Shown here piece after piece: positions 31,224 through 39,251 of a stretch of DNA of 51,273 nucleotides. A program made the translations under genes and the position numbers. Under the pieces are notes generated by a model, which saw only the letters and a list, made by a program, of their open reading frames with translations, was not told the origin of the DNA and searched no databases. Every line of letters begins with the position of its first letter. The stretch's first letter is position 1. The DNA comes from Kutzneria buriramensis (GTDB lineage Bacteria; Actinomycetota; Actinomycetes; Mycobacteriales; Pseudonocardiaceae), in assembly GCF_003387475.1 (NCBI RefSeq), contig NZ_QUNO01000038.1:1-51273 (forward strand), read 5' to 3'.

Positions 31224-31338
31224 CTCACTCACTAACTCACTCATCACCGGGGAGGGGGCTCGTGGGCGCGCGTGCGCTGGTGAGACCCCCTCCCCATCCC
31301 CGTGAGTGAGTGATGAGTGAGTGAGGTGATGAGTGATC
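31224..31338. repeat. clt-like array of TGAGTGAG/TCACTCAC repeats
   Basis: The gap between the TraB-type gene and the next gene consists of two blocks of TCACTCAC-type and TGAGTGAG-type 8-mers (31224..31248 and 31302..31338) flanking GGGGAGGGGG and CCCCCTCCCC, giving a large inverted structure. In Streptomyces plasmids, TraB binds short tandem 8-bp repeats in the clt locus next to traB; the place and unit size here match that, while the motif is different. Confidence 0.65.
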
Positions 31339-31345
31339 GGTCTTG

Positions 31346-33706
31346 CTACTGGGCGCGACTGGACTGGTCGCCGGGCGCGGCGAACACGCTGCCTCCGGCG
31401 CTGTCGAGCTTGAGCAACTCGCCGCGGGAGACCATCTGCCGCAACAGGTTGTAGACGGCCACATCGTTGGCCACCGGGTCGCCGGCGGCCCGCAGCGCGG
31501 CGATGATGTCGGCGGAGCGCATCGGTTCGTGGGCCTGGGTGACGATCTCCACGATGCGGTCCCGCCGCGCGGTCGGCTCCGAGGCGGCGGCCGGCTCCGA
31601 GGCCTCCGGCGCGGGGGCGGCGGGCTGGTCCGTGGCCGGCTTGCCGCCGCCGCGCAGCGCCGTGAGCGCCGCGTCGAGCGAGCCGTACTGCTCCAGCAGC
31701 TCCCCCAGCGCCATCGCGAACCCGTCCTGCTCGGCCGGGGTCATCTCGAACAGCTTGATGCCGGCCAGCTCGGCGAAGCGGATCACCTCGCGCGGGTCGA
31801 CCGCCATCGCCTCCAGGCAGGTGCCGGTCCCGATCACGATCTTCTCGGCGGTCGCGGCGTCCTCGGTGGCGGGCTGCGTCGGCGTTGACGGGCGCGCCGT
31901 CGAGGCCTGCGCTGCCGGAGCCTCCGCCGTCGGCATCGGCGTGGCCACACCACCGGTCAGATAGGCCAGGAATTCATTTGTCATGCGGGTGTGTCGGGCG
32001 GCGTACTTGGGGCCGGCCGCTCGCTGCGAACCCTCGTCCAACGTGCGAACAAAATGGCGTCGCGACCACGCGATGTCCGCGATCGTCTGTCCATCGTGCA
32101 GTTTGGTCTTGGACGGGTCGACCTCCTGCACATACGGGCTCTTGACCAACTGCGGATACGAACCGCTGCCGTCGTTCAGCCAGAACTCGCCCTTATTGCG
32201 CGGCATCTGCAGCTTGTAGTCGCCCATCAGGCGGCCGATCGCGGCCTCGTCGCTGATCATGAAAGCGGTGGTGAAACCGGCCTGCGCCTGGATATCGCCA
32301 CCCTGGTCGCCGAGCTGGTCATTGGTGTCACGCTGAGTGGCGTATTGCAGCCAGCACTCCGCGCTGCCCGCGCCTTGCCCGATCATTCCCGCGATCTGGC
32401 TCATGTTGACCCGCTGTCCGTCGTACACGCCCCACACGTTCTTCTTTCGCAGGGCAAAAGACGCCTCGTCCATGATGCAGATGATGGTCTTGAAACCACC
32501 CCGGTCCTGAACGCGGACAGACTGCCGGTAACGCGCGACGGACATCAGCGAGCACAGCATATCGACCGTGTCCTGAGCGCCATTCGCCACCCAGTCAAAC
32601 GGCAGCGGCTCGTCGGTTCCCAGATAGCATTCCAACCAACCGGCGACCAGGTCGTAGAGCTTCTCGGTGCCGCAGATCCAGACGACGCAGTCCTCGCACC
32701 GCGTCATGTAGGCCAGCAGGGTGTTCATCAGGCTGGACTTGCCCGAGCGGGTCCGGCCGATGTGCTGGCCGTGCTGGGCCAGCAGCAAGGGCACGGCCTT
32801 GGCGTCGATGCCGTAGCCGCAGGTCATCGGCTTGCGGATGCTGGCCCACTCCAGCACGTCGCGGTACTCGTACAGGCGGGCGGTGACGTCCTCCATCACC
32901 GTGGTGACCGTGTACAAGCCGGCGGCGTCCTGCTTCTGGATGCTGACCCAGCGGCTGTGCAGGTCCACGCCCATCCGGGCGCTCAGGCCGATCGCGATCG
33001 GCTCGGCCAGGCCGGCCGGGACCGCGGCCTTGTCCAGGCCCTCGGCCGCGCGGGCCGGGGGGACCCGCACGTAGAAGCGGGCGCCGAACACGCCGGACTG
33101 GTCGTCGGTGATGAGCTCGTAGCGGACCATCACCAGCCAGCCGAAGTCGAGCTCGGCCAGCACCGTCATCATGACCTGCTCGTCGTGGGAAAGCTGCTGC
33201 CAGGTGCGCTCCCGCACCGCCATGGCGCGCGAGTGGTCCAGCTCCAGCTCGGTGCCCGGGCCGGCGGTGAGCTCGGCCTGCTCCGGAAGGGGCGAGGCGG
33301 CCTGCTCGGCGGCCGGCGTGGCCTTGGCCTTGGGCGGCAGCCGCAGCCACCAGAACTCGAGGAGCTTGGCGGTGCCGATCTGCGCGCCGGTGAGCACGAG
33401 CAGGCCCAGCAGCCACACCGGCCACCAGTGGATGCCGATCAGCTGGAGGGCGCCGATGGCCAGCACGTCGGTGACGCCGGCGACGCCGATCCAGCGGATG
33501 GCCTCCGTCTTGGCGTGGTTGGGCCAGTGGCTGAACAGGCGGGCCCCGTGCACCACACGCGACGCGATCAACACGCACACCAGGGCCAGCCCGGCGGGCA
33601 CGGCCACCGCGAGCAGCAGCGGGACGCCGACGATCGCGGAGAGCATGCCGATCCCGGCGGTGATCGTCGAGGCGAGGCAGGGGTAGTAGACCTTGTACGG
33701 GAGCAC
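31346..33706 (-). CDS. traB: TraB-type FtsK/SpoIIIE DNA translocase
   Basis: 786 residues from GTG 33706. Four hydrophobic segments in the first 110 residues anchor it in the membrane. Walker A GRTRSGKSS (about residues 320-328), Walker B IICIMDEAS (about 407-415) and a trailing motor region (MPRNKGEFWLNDGSGSYPQL) are those of FtsK-like translocases. An Ala/Pro-rich linker (about 590-630) leads to a C-terminal winged-helix segment (RDRIVEIVTQAHEPMRSADI, VYNLLRQMVSRGELLKL, about 712-770), which in TraB reads the clt repeats; such repeats lie just past its stop. It likely moves double-stranded plasmid DNA between hyphae. Confidence 0.85.
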   Translation of the reverse strand: MLPYKVYYPCLASTITAGIGMLSAIVGVPLLLAVAVPAGLALVCVLIASRVVHGARLFSHWPNHAKTEAIRWIGVAGVTDVLAIGALQLIGIHWWPVWLLGLLVLTGAQIGTAKLLEFWWLRLPPKAKATPAAEQAASPLPEQAELTAGPGTELELDHSRAMAVRERTWQQLSHDEQVMMTVLAELDFGWLVMVRYELITDDQSGVFGARFYVRVPPARAAEGLDKAAVPAGLAEPIAIGLSARMGVDLHSRWVSIQKQDAAGLYTVTTVMEDVTARLYEYRDVLEWASIRKPMTCGYGIDAKAVPLLLAQHGQHIGRTRSGKSSLMNTLLAYMTRCEDCVVWICGTEKLYDLVAGWLECYLGTDEPLPFDWVANGAQDTVDMLCSLMSVARYRQSVRVQDRGGFKTIICIMDEASFALRKKNVWGVYDGQRVNMSQIAGMIGQGAGSAECWLQYATQRDTNDQLGDQGGDIQAQAGFTTAFMISDEAAIGRLMGDYKLQMPRNKGEFWLNDGSGSYPQLVKSPYVQEVDPSKTKLHDGQTIADIAWSRRHFVRTLDEGSQRAAGPKYAARHTRMTNEFLAYLTGGVATPMPTAEAPAAQASTARPSTPTQPATEDAATAEKIVIGTGTCLEAMAVDPREVIRFAELAGIKLFEMTPAEQDGFAMALGELLEQYGSLDAALTALRGGGKPATDQPAAPAPEASEPAAASEPTARRDRIVEIVTQAHEPMRSADIIAALRAAGDPVANDVAVYNLLRQMVSRGELLKLDSAGGSVFAAPGDQSSRAQ

Positions 33707-33784
33707 GGGGAGAGTCCTTTCCAGTCCAGCAAAGAGGAAGCGAGGGCCATGGCTGCCGGGGCCATGGCCCCCGCGTTCATCCGG

Positions 33785-35800
33785 TCAGCTACCGAGGACC
33801 ACCGTGCGGATCGCCGCGTAGCCGCGGGCCATGCCCCGGCGGTTCTCCGCGGTCGTCTCGAGGTTGGTGGCCTCCTTGCTCAGCCGCTCGTGGGTCTCCG
33901 CCATGTCCGGGCGGCCGACCAGCAGACCGGCCTGCTGCCGCGCGGACCGAGCGTCGTCGTCGAACTTGCCGGCGCTCGACAGGGCGCCGTTCTCCGCCTC
34001 GGTCCACGCCTGCCACTGGGTGGAGGCGTTGGCCGGGTCGATGTTCGACGCGCTCGTGGTGGTGTCGACCTGCTGGGTGTTGTTGTCCATCGGGTTGCTC
34101 CTCACGGTTGGGATGTCCTGATGCGTGCGGGTCGGACGAGGTGGAGTCGGGCGCCCCGGCGTGGTGGTCACCACCCGCGGCGGGGTCGGCTGCGCCGACT
34201 GGGGGTTCGGGTAGAGCGGGAAACCGTTGTCGTCGAACTCCTCCTTCACGGTCGTGGGCTTGGTCTTCGGCGCAGGCGCGGCGGCCGGCTCGTCGACGAC
34301 CACCGCGTCGACGACCGTCGGCGCGGGCTTCGCCGGCTTGGGCTCCGCTCGCGGCGCGCTCGTCGCCGACGCGGGCTCGGACGTGGTCGGCCTGGGCCTG
34401 GAGGGCGGAGTCGGCGAGGGGAAGCCCCCGTCGTCGACAAGGGGGCTGGCCGTTGTCGACGTCCGAGCCGGCTTCGGCGGCGGCGATGGCCAGCCGCAGT
34501 CGTCCACCGGGATCTCCTCAGTGTTCTTGGCCGCCGCGGGCTTGCCGCCGCCCCCGCTACCGCTGCCACCAGCAGTGGCGGCCGCAGTGGCAGGCGCGGT
34601 GCCGGCCTCCTCACGCTCACGACGCCGCCGACGTCGACGGGCTCCACGGCTGGTGCCCTCGCCCGGCTCGGGCGTCGGCTTGTCCGTGCTGTCGCCGCCC
34701 TTGTCGGTGGTGCCCTTGTCGGTGGCGTTGTCGTCCTTGTCGCCGCGCCGACCATCGGTCGTGTCCTTGGTCCCCTTAGTGGGACCGGTCGACGCCTCAT
34801 CGCTCGACTTGGACCCGTCGGGCTTGCCGGTGCCGGGCTTGTCGGCTCCGGGACCGGGCGGGTTGACCAAGGTCATCGGATTCATCGGCTTGCCGCCCCC
34901 AGGACCACCCTTGCCTTCGGTGGGCTTGGTGCCCGACGGACGGTCACCGCCGGGCGCAGTGGGCCGACCGCCGCTCGGCCCCGAGGTCGGACGACCGCCG
35001 TTGGGCGAGGTCGGGCGACCACCAGCCGGCGCGGTCGGACGGCCCCCGCTCGGTCCAGCAGTGGGGCGACCGCCGTTGGGCGAGGTCGGACGGCCACCGG
35101 CCGGCGCGGTGGGCCGGCCACCGCTGGGCGAGGTCGGACGCCCGCCACCGTTGGGTGAGGTGGGCCTGCCACCTGCGGGGGACGTCGGTCGGCCACCGGC
35201 CGGCGCGGTGGGCTTGCCACCGGGCGAGGTTGGACGCCCACCGGCCGCCGGCGGCTTGCCGCCCGCCGGCGCGGTCGGACGCCCACCAGGCGCTGAGGGC
35301 TTGCCGCCCGGAGCGGTCGGCCGGCTGCCCGTGGGCCTGCCACCAGCGGGCGAGGTCGGGCGACCACCACCGCCGGGGCCGCCGGAAGGCCGGCTACCGG
35401 CGGGCCGAGAGCCGTTGGGCGAGGTGCCACCAGGCCGCCGGCGACGTGCCAACCAGACCAGCAGCAGCACCAGGCCGCCGACAAGGACCAACGCGCTCAC
35501 GACGATCACTGCGGCCACCGGCGACACCATCCACAACGCTCCGCCGATGATCAGCACGACGACCACGCCGAGCGCCACCAGCAACCCGACATGACTGGGA
35601 CCCTGCGGCGCGTCCTTGTCGCCGTTGGGCTTCTTCGACGAGGAGTCGCCGCCCGACGTGCCCGCCGACGTCCCATGCGGGGCCGGGCGGGGACCAGCCT
35701 CTGGGGCCTTGTCCTCCGCCGGCTTCGGCGGCTCCGGCGGGGCCGCGCCCGCGAACGCGGACCCGGACGGCCTCGCCTCGGGCGGCTCGACGTTCGTCAT
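33785..35800 (-). CDS. Membrane protein with a long Gly-Arg-Pro-Thr repeat region
   Basis: 671 residues from ATG 35800, with AGGAGG eight bases upstream. Order: a Pro/Ser-rich start, two TM segments (about 70-115, VGLLVALGVVVVLIIGGALW), a basic RRRRPGG, then about 200 residues of GGRPTSPNGG/GGRPTAPAGG repeats, an Asp/Lys/Thr-rich part, a basic cluster (RGARRRRRRRER), a Pro-rich part and a folded C-terminal domain (about residues 600-670: WTEAENGALSSAGKFDDD, GRPDMAETHERLSKEA, RRGMARGYAAIRTV). That last domain recurs at the N-terminus of the protein at 44237. It is in the transfer operon; a flexible rod reaching across the cell envelope is inference. Confidence 0.75.
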   Translation of the reverse strand: MTNVEPPEARPSGSAFAGAAPPEPPKPAEDKAPEAGPRPAPHGTSAGTSGGDSSSKKPNGDKDAPQGPSHVGLLVALGVVVVLIIGGALWMVSPVAAVIVVSALVLVGGLVLLLVWLARRRRPGGTSPNGSRPAGSRPSGGPGGGGRPTSPAGGRPTGSRPTAPGGKPSAPGGRPTAPAGGKPPAAGGRPTSPGGKPTAPAGGRPTSPAGGRPTSPNGGGRPTSPSGGRPTAPAGGRPTSPNGGRPTAGPSGGRPTAPAGGRPTSPNGGRPTSGPSGGRPTAPGGDRPSGTKPTEGKGGPGGGKPMNPMTLVNPPGPGADKPGTGKPDGSKSSDEASTGPTKGTKDTTDGRRGDKDDNATDKGTTDKGGDSTDKPTPEPGEGTSRGARRRRRRREREEAGTAPATAAATAGGSGSGGGGKPAAAKNTEEIPVDDCGWPSPPPKPARTSTTASPLVDDGGFPSPTPPSRPRPTTSEPASATSAPRAEPKPAKPAPTVVDAVVVDEPAAAPAPKTKPTTVKEEFDDNGFPLYPNPQSAQPTPPRVVTTTPGRPTPPRPTRTHQDIPTVRSNPMDNNTQQVDTTTSASNIDPANASTQWQAWTEAENGALSSAGKFDDDARSARQQAGLLVGRPDMAETHERLSKEATNLETTAENRRGMARGYAAIRTVVLGS

Positions 35801-35818
35801 CCTCATCACCTCCTGGCT

Positions 35819-35884
35819 TCCTGTAGTTACTGGATCTACTGTGGTTACTGCTGCTGCCCGCTGGGCTGTTTCTGCTGTTTGGAG
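35819..35884 (-). promoter_or_regulatory. Start-associated bipartite repeat on the minus strand
   Basis: Read on the minus strand: box A CTCCAAACAGCAGAAAC (35884..35868), then CAGTAACCACAGTAG and CAGTAACTACAGGA (to 35819). The start at 35800 is 67 nt after box A, longer than in most copies. Confidence 0.75.
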
Positions 35885-35957
35885 CTGTTACAGCGGGTCT
35901 GGTGGTGAGCCGACCGGACGCCGGTCGAGCCGACTCACCACAGCTGTGGTGGTCATG

Positions 35958-36950
35958 TCAAAGCAGGTCGACGCGGCCGGTCAGGCAGCGGTGGATCCGC
36001 TGTGCCACCCGGACGTCGATGCCGGCGCCGGTCGAGGAGAACGCCTTCTGGATCTGGCTGCGGCTCGGCGTCTCGGGCAGCGTGCCCATCGCGATCATGT
36101 GGCGCACGGTGCCCATCGACTCTACGAAGTCGATGTCGGCCACGCCGTGGTCCAGGTCGTTGATGTGCCGCCACATCACCGGCACGGTCTGGATCGCCAA
36201 CACGGCGCTGACCGGGCCGATCGCCGAGACCATCGCGGCCAGCAGGCCAGGGTGCGAGGCGAGGAACGGCACGTGCGGCCAGATGTTGAGCGTGAGCGTC
36301 TCGCCCAGGAACACGGCCTCGGCGAACTTGATCGCCCGGTCCTTGACCAGGACACCGTTGGTGGCCATGTACGCCTGGAACCCGAACATGGTCAGCAACA
36401 GCAGCGAGATGAACGGCTCGACCAAGTAGGACAGCAGCCAGTGCGCCGACCACGCCTCGGCCCCGGCGCTGACGGTGGCCTGCACATTGGCCGTGGACCA
36501 GCCCAGCGCGCAGACCAGGCCGACGCCGACGGCCACCGTCACGCTCTTGCGCCACCGGGCCGCCGTCAGCGCCCGCCGCTGCGGGTTCTGCTGGAGCTTG
36601 TGGAGCTTGGCCGCCTCGGCGGCCCGCGTGCGCTCCCGGATCACCTGGGGCGTGTCGGCCTCGACCCACGCCTGGTCGTCCTGGAGCCCGCCGATCGCGT
36701 GCTTCTCGGCCAGTTGCCCGCGCAGCTTGCGCACCTTCCGCGTCTCGCCGGAGGCCTGCACCACCGGCGTGCCGACGGGCCGACGGGCGGGGTTCGCGCT
36801 GTTTGGAGCCGGTGCAGGGGTCTGCGCGGCGGGGACGTTGGAAACCGCGGTGTCGTCGACCGGTCCGTGAAGAGTGGAGGTCATCGCCAGCCTTTCGATG
36901 GTGCGGGTCGCAGGGGACGTCGTCGAGGTCCGGGGATCGGGGATTGTCAT
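35958..36950 (-). CDS. SpdB-like multi-pass membrane protein of the transfer operon
   Basis: 330 residues from ATG 36950, which overlaps the preceding stop (ATGA); ATG 36884, behind GAAAGG, would give 308. After a Pro/Thr-rich and a charged cytoplasmic part (KVRKLRGQLAEKHAIGGLQ), four to five TM segments follow (TVAVGVGLVCALGWSTANVQ, ISLLLLTMFGFQAYM, LLAAMVSAIGPVSAVLAIQT). This resembles the Spd proteins and DUF2637-like membrane proteins that accompany TraB. They are thought to help plasmid spread from the entry point. The start choice is uncertain. Confidence 0.65.
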   Translation of the reverse strand: MTIPDPRTSTTSPATRTIERLAMTSTLHGPVDDTAVSNVPAAQTPAPAPNSANPARRPVGTPVVQASGETRKVRKLRGQLAEKHAIGGLQDDQAWVEADTPQVIRERTRAAEAAKLHKLQQNPQRRALTAARWRKSVTVAVGVGLVCALGWSTANVQATVSAGAEAWSAHWLLSYLVEPFISLLLLTMFGFQAYMATNGVLVKDRAIKFAEAVFLGETLTLNIWPHVPFLASHPGLLAAMVSAIGPVSAVLAIQTVPVMWRHINDLDHGVADIDFVESMGTVRHMIAMGTLPETPSRSQIQKAFSSTGAGIDVRVAQRIHRCLTGRVDLL

Positions 36951-37192
36951 CCTGTGCTCGGGAAATCGTTGCCGCTCATGGGAATGCGGCCGGTCAGGTG
37001 GCCGTGGATGGCGCTGATCTTGCAGTACGCGCCGGCGGCCGTGATGCCAACGAGGCCGCCGAACACGGTGGGCGGCCCGATCACGCCGACCACCAGCGCG
37101 AGCTCCAGCAGCGCCGTAAACAGCAGAAACAGTGCGGCGTGGGTGGCGAGCCGGGTGCACTCGCCGGTCCAGATGTGGTGAGGGAGGCTCAT
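36947..37192 (-). CDS. Small two-helix membrane protein
   Basis: 81 residues from ATG 37192, with GGAGG upstream and overlap with the preceding stop. Two hydrophobic segments: LATHAALFLLFTALLELALV and VIGPPTVFGGLVGITAAGAY. It is one of the small coupled proteins of the transfer operon. Confidence 0.7.
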   Translation of the reverse strand: MSLPHHIWTGECTRLATHAALFLLFTALLELALVVGVIGPPTVFGGLVGITAAGAYCKISAIHGHLTGRIPMSGNDFPSTG

Positions 37193-37605
37193 GACCACGT
37201 CCTCCAGTCCGGCACCATGTAGACGCCGTGGCGCTGCGCCCACTGCTGACACCAGCGGCCGACCTCGTCATCGCGCTGGACGTCGACATGGCCGGCGTCC
37301 ACCGCGGCGGCGAAGCTCTCGGCGGTGGAACGGGCGATGCCCTGCCGCTCGCACTGCACCGGCAGCGTCCCGAACGGATGCGCGACCAGCCACGTCCTCA
37401 ACAAGACGGTGAAGCTGCTGATCTCGCCCTTGGCGTCGGGGTGCCCGATCAGGCCCGGCAGCACGGCCATGCCGTGCGGCAACTGCCACGAGTCGATCGC
37501 GACCGGTGCGCAGAACGCCCTGTTGAGGGCCGTCCGCGCCCAGACGCACTCGACCGTGGAGGCCTGGTAGAGCGGCGTCGACTGCTGCATCGGCACGGGG
37601 ATCAT
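37189..37605 (-). CDS. Hypothetical protein of the transfer operon
   Basis: 138 residues from ATG 37605, overlapping the preceding stop. Contains FTVLLRTWLVAHPFGTLPVQ and DDEVGRWCQQWAQRHGVYMV. Soluble, no motif recognised. Strictly coupled at both ends, so it likely functions with its neighbours. Confidence 0.7.
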   Translation of the reverse strand: MIPVPMQQSTPLYQASTVECVWARTALNRAFCAPVAIDSWQLPHGMAVLPGLIGHPDAKGEISSFTVLLRTWLVAHPFGTLPVQCERQGIARSTAESFAAAVDAGHVDVQRDDEVGRWCQQWAQRHGVYMVPDWRTWS

Positions 37606-37967
37606 CGCAGGCCCCCGTTGGCGGGCAGCGGGCAGTAGCCGTTCCAGCGGCGCAGCGTGGCCTGGCCGTCGAGACTGGGGCTGATCTGGTGCGCCATCTG
37701 CACGATGCCGTTCCAAGTGCACCAGGTCAGCCGCCACTGGCCGGGCTCGATCAGCGTGCCGGTGGCCATCATCTCCCAGACCATCTGCCGCTCCTGATCG
37801 GCCAACAGCCGGGGCGCGATCTCGTCGGTCGGCCGGTGCAGCAGCGTCCCGAGCTTGGTCCAGCTCCGGTCCTCGCTCGGAAGCACGAGCAGCTCCCCCA
37901 GAGCGGCGGCCTGGAGCAGGCGGTGCGGCTGCCACATCGCCTGGTCGAGGGTCGAAGGCGCGCTCAT
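37602..37967 (-). CDS. Hypothetical protein of the transfer operon
   Basis: 121 residues from ATG 37967, overlapping the preceding stop. Helical with several Trp (QRQMVWEMMATGTLIEPGQW, LTWCTWNGIVQMAHQ). It resembles the short, coupled genes that open many Streptomyces-type transfer operons. Function unknown. Confidence 0.7.
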   Translation of the reverse strand: MSAPSTLDQAMWQPHRLLQAAALGELLVLPSEDRSWTKLGTLLHRPTDEIAPRLLADQERQMVWEMMATGTLIEPGQWRLTWCTWNGIVQMAHQISPSLDGQATLRRWNGYCPLPANGGLR

Positions 37968-38281
37968 GCCGACACCGGCACCGCGTTGAGGAACTCTGCG
38001 GCGGCGGAGTCGACGAGGCGCTGTGCCCTGCGCACGGCCAGGTCGTTCCGCTGCCCCCCGATGGCGGCGATGCCGGCCTCCAGCGTCAGCATCGACTCCA
38101 GGCGCCGCTCCAGCGCCACGTCGATCGCGCTGGAGTACGTTGATCCGGCCTGCTCCAGCGTCAGATGGACGCTCAGCGCCATCAGGTCACCGTCGGTCGG
38201 ATCCACCCAGGGCAGCTCAGCTGCTGTCGTGTCGAGTGAGCGCAACCGCGCTCCCCCTCGACCTGGGACACTTCCCTTCAC
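37964..38281 (-). CDS. First gene of the transfer operon (hypothetical)
   Basis: 105 residues from GTG 38281 behind GGAGAGGAG. Helical and soluble (VHLTLEQAGSTYSSAIDVAL, AVRRAQRLVDSAAAEFLN). The transcript probably begins near 38365 from a promoter overlapped by the GntR operators. Function unknown; its place suggests an early transfer gene. Confidence 0.7.
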   Translation of the reverse strand: MKGSVPGRGGARLRSLDTTAAELPWVDPTDGDLMALSVHLTLEQAGSTYSSAIDVALERRLESMLTLEAGIAAIGGQRNDLAVRRAQRLVDSAAAEFLNAVPVSA

Positions 38282-38371
38282 GACCGGTCTCCTCTCCAGG
38301 TGGGCGGTCGATGAGGTCCCGTCGGATGCCCCCGGCGGGATCTCCTCTTTTTCGGGCCTTGACAGGTTTCG

Positions 38372-38476
38372 ACCGTAGCGAGTGTGCTAGAACACTGTCA
38401 ATAGTGGTGTTCTAGAACGCTGCGTGTGATCATCTCCACCGCGCTGGTCATCGGAGCGTGAAGCGTGCTAGAACAC
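38372..38476. promoter_or_regulatory. GntR operators and transfer-operon promoter
   Basis: Three related palindromes: GTGCTAGAACAC (38384..38395), GTGTTCTAGAACGC (38407..38420, core GTTCTAGAAC) and GTGCTAGAACAC (38465..38476). On the minus strand TTGACA (38401..38396) and TACGGT (38377..38372) are 18 bases apart, a good promoter for the transfer operon, with the first operator in its spacer. A repressor here would silence transfer and its own gene. Confidence 0.8.
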
Positions 38477-38507
38477 CGACAACTGCAAGATGAGGGAGAG
38501 CAGTCCA

Positions 38508-39251
38508 GTGCCAGCCGTCAACCGGGAGCCGCCGTACTTGCAGGTGGCGCGTGCCTTGCGCGAGCAGATCCTGTCCGGGGAGCTTGCCGAGGGGAACACC
38601 TTCCCGTCCGCACGCAAGATCGCCCAGGACTTTGGCCTTGCGCACGCGACGGCTGCCCGGGTGATCAAGACCCTCCAAGACGAAGGGCTGGTGGCCAGCA
38701 GGCCAGGAGCCGGGACAGTCGTCACGCGGAACTCCCTACACCGGTCAGCGCAGGACCGGCTTACCGCGATCACCCGTACCGGTCTGATCTACCCGGAGGG
38801 CCACTACGCGGTCATCCGCTCCGCCGAGCTGGTCCCCGGGCCTGGGTACGTTGTTGAGGCGTTGGGTCTGGAGCCGGATTCGGCGGTCATTCGTCGCCAA
38901 CGCACCACGTACAACCCTGACGAGGCACCTGAGTCCACCTCGATTTCATGGTTCGACGGAGCCTTGACCGAGAACTGCCCCGATCTCCTTGTGGCTGAAC
39001 GGATCCGCAGAGGCACGATCAACTACATCGCCGACCGAACCGGGCGCGCCCTGCGCCATGGTCGTGACGGTGTCGCCGCTGGTAGGGCCACCGACGAGAT
39101 CGCGGCCGAGCTGAGGGTCGAGCCGGGCGCGCCCGTGCTGCTCGGGCGCAACTGGTGGACCGACTCCGCAGGCTGGGTGGCCGAGTTCGGGGAGTCGATC
39201 GCCCCAGAAGGCCGCTGGGTTCACTACGACTATGAGATTGGTAGCGAGTAA
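38508..39251 (+). CDS. GntR/HutC-family repressor, probable transfer regulator
   Basis: 247 residues from GTG 38508, preceded by GGGAGAG; ATG 38490 lacks a ribosome site. The N-terminal winged helix is typical (PYLQVARALREQILSGELAE, SARKIAQDFGLAHATAARVI, about residues 9-60, then GLVASRPGAGTVV). The C-terminal part is a UTRA ligand-binding domain (PDSAVIRRQRTTYNPDEAPE, EIAAELRVEPGAPVLLGRNW). GntR proteins repress transfer in many actinobacterial plasmids (KorSA, TraR type). The three upstream palindromes are its likely sites. The ligand is unknown, but direct coupling to purC suggests a purine-pathway metabolite. Confidence 0.85.
   Translation: MPAVNREPPYLQVARALREQILSGELAEGNTFPSARKIAQDFGLAHATAARVIKTLQDEGLVASRPGAGTVVTRNSLHRSAQDRLTAITRTGLIYPEGHYAVIRSAELVPGPGYVVEALGLEPDSAVIRRQRTTYNPDEAPESTSISWFDGALTENCPDLLVAERIRRGTINYIADRTGRALRHGRDGVAAGRATDEIAAELRVEPGAPVLLGRNWWTDSAGWVAEFGESIAPEGRWVHYDYEIGSE

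Noticed and set aside
31991-35158. A 1055-residue plus-strand reading frame
   Set aside because: It is antisense to the traB-type gene and the repeat protein, has the Arg/Gly/Ala composition of a GC-rich shadow, and lacks a ribosome site.
36792-36808. Start-associated box A on the minus strand inside the SpdB-like gene
   Set aside because: CTCCAAACAGCGCGAAC matches box A well, but it lies inside coding sequence with no box B and no downstream start at the usual distance; probably chance.
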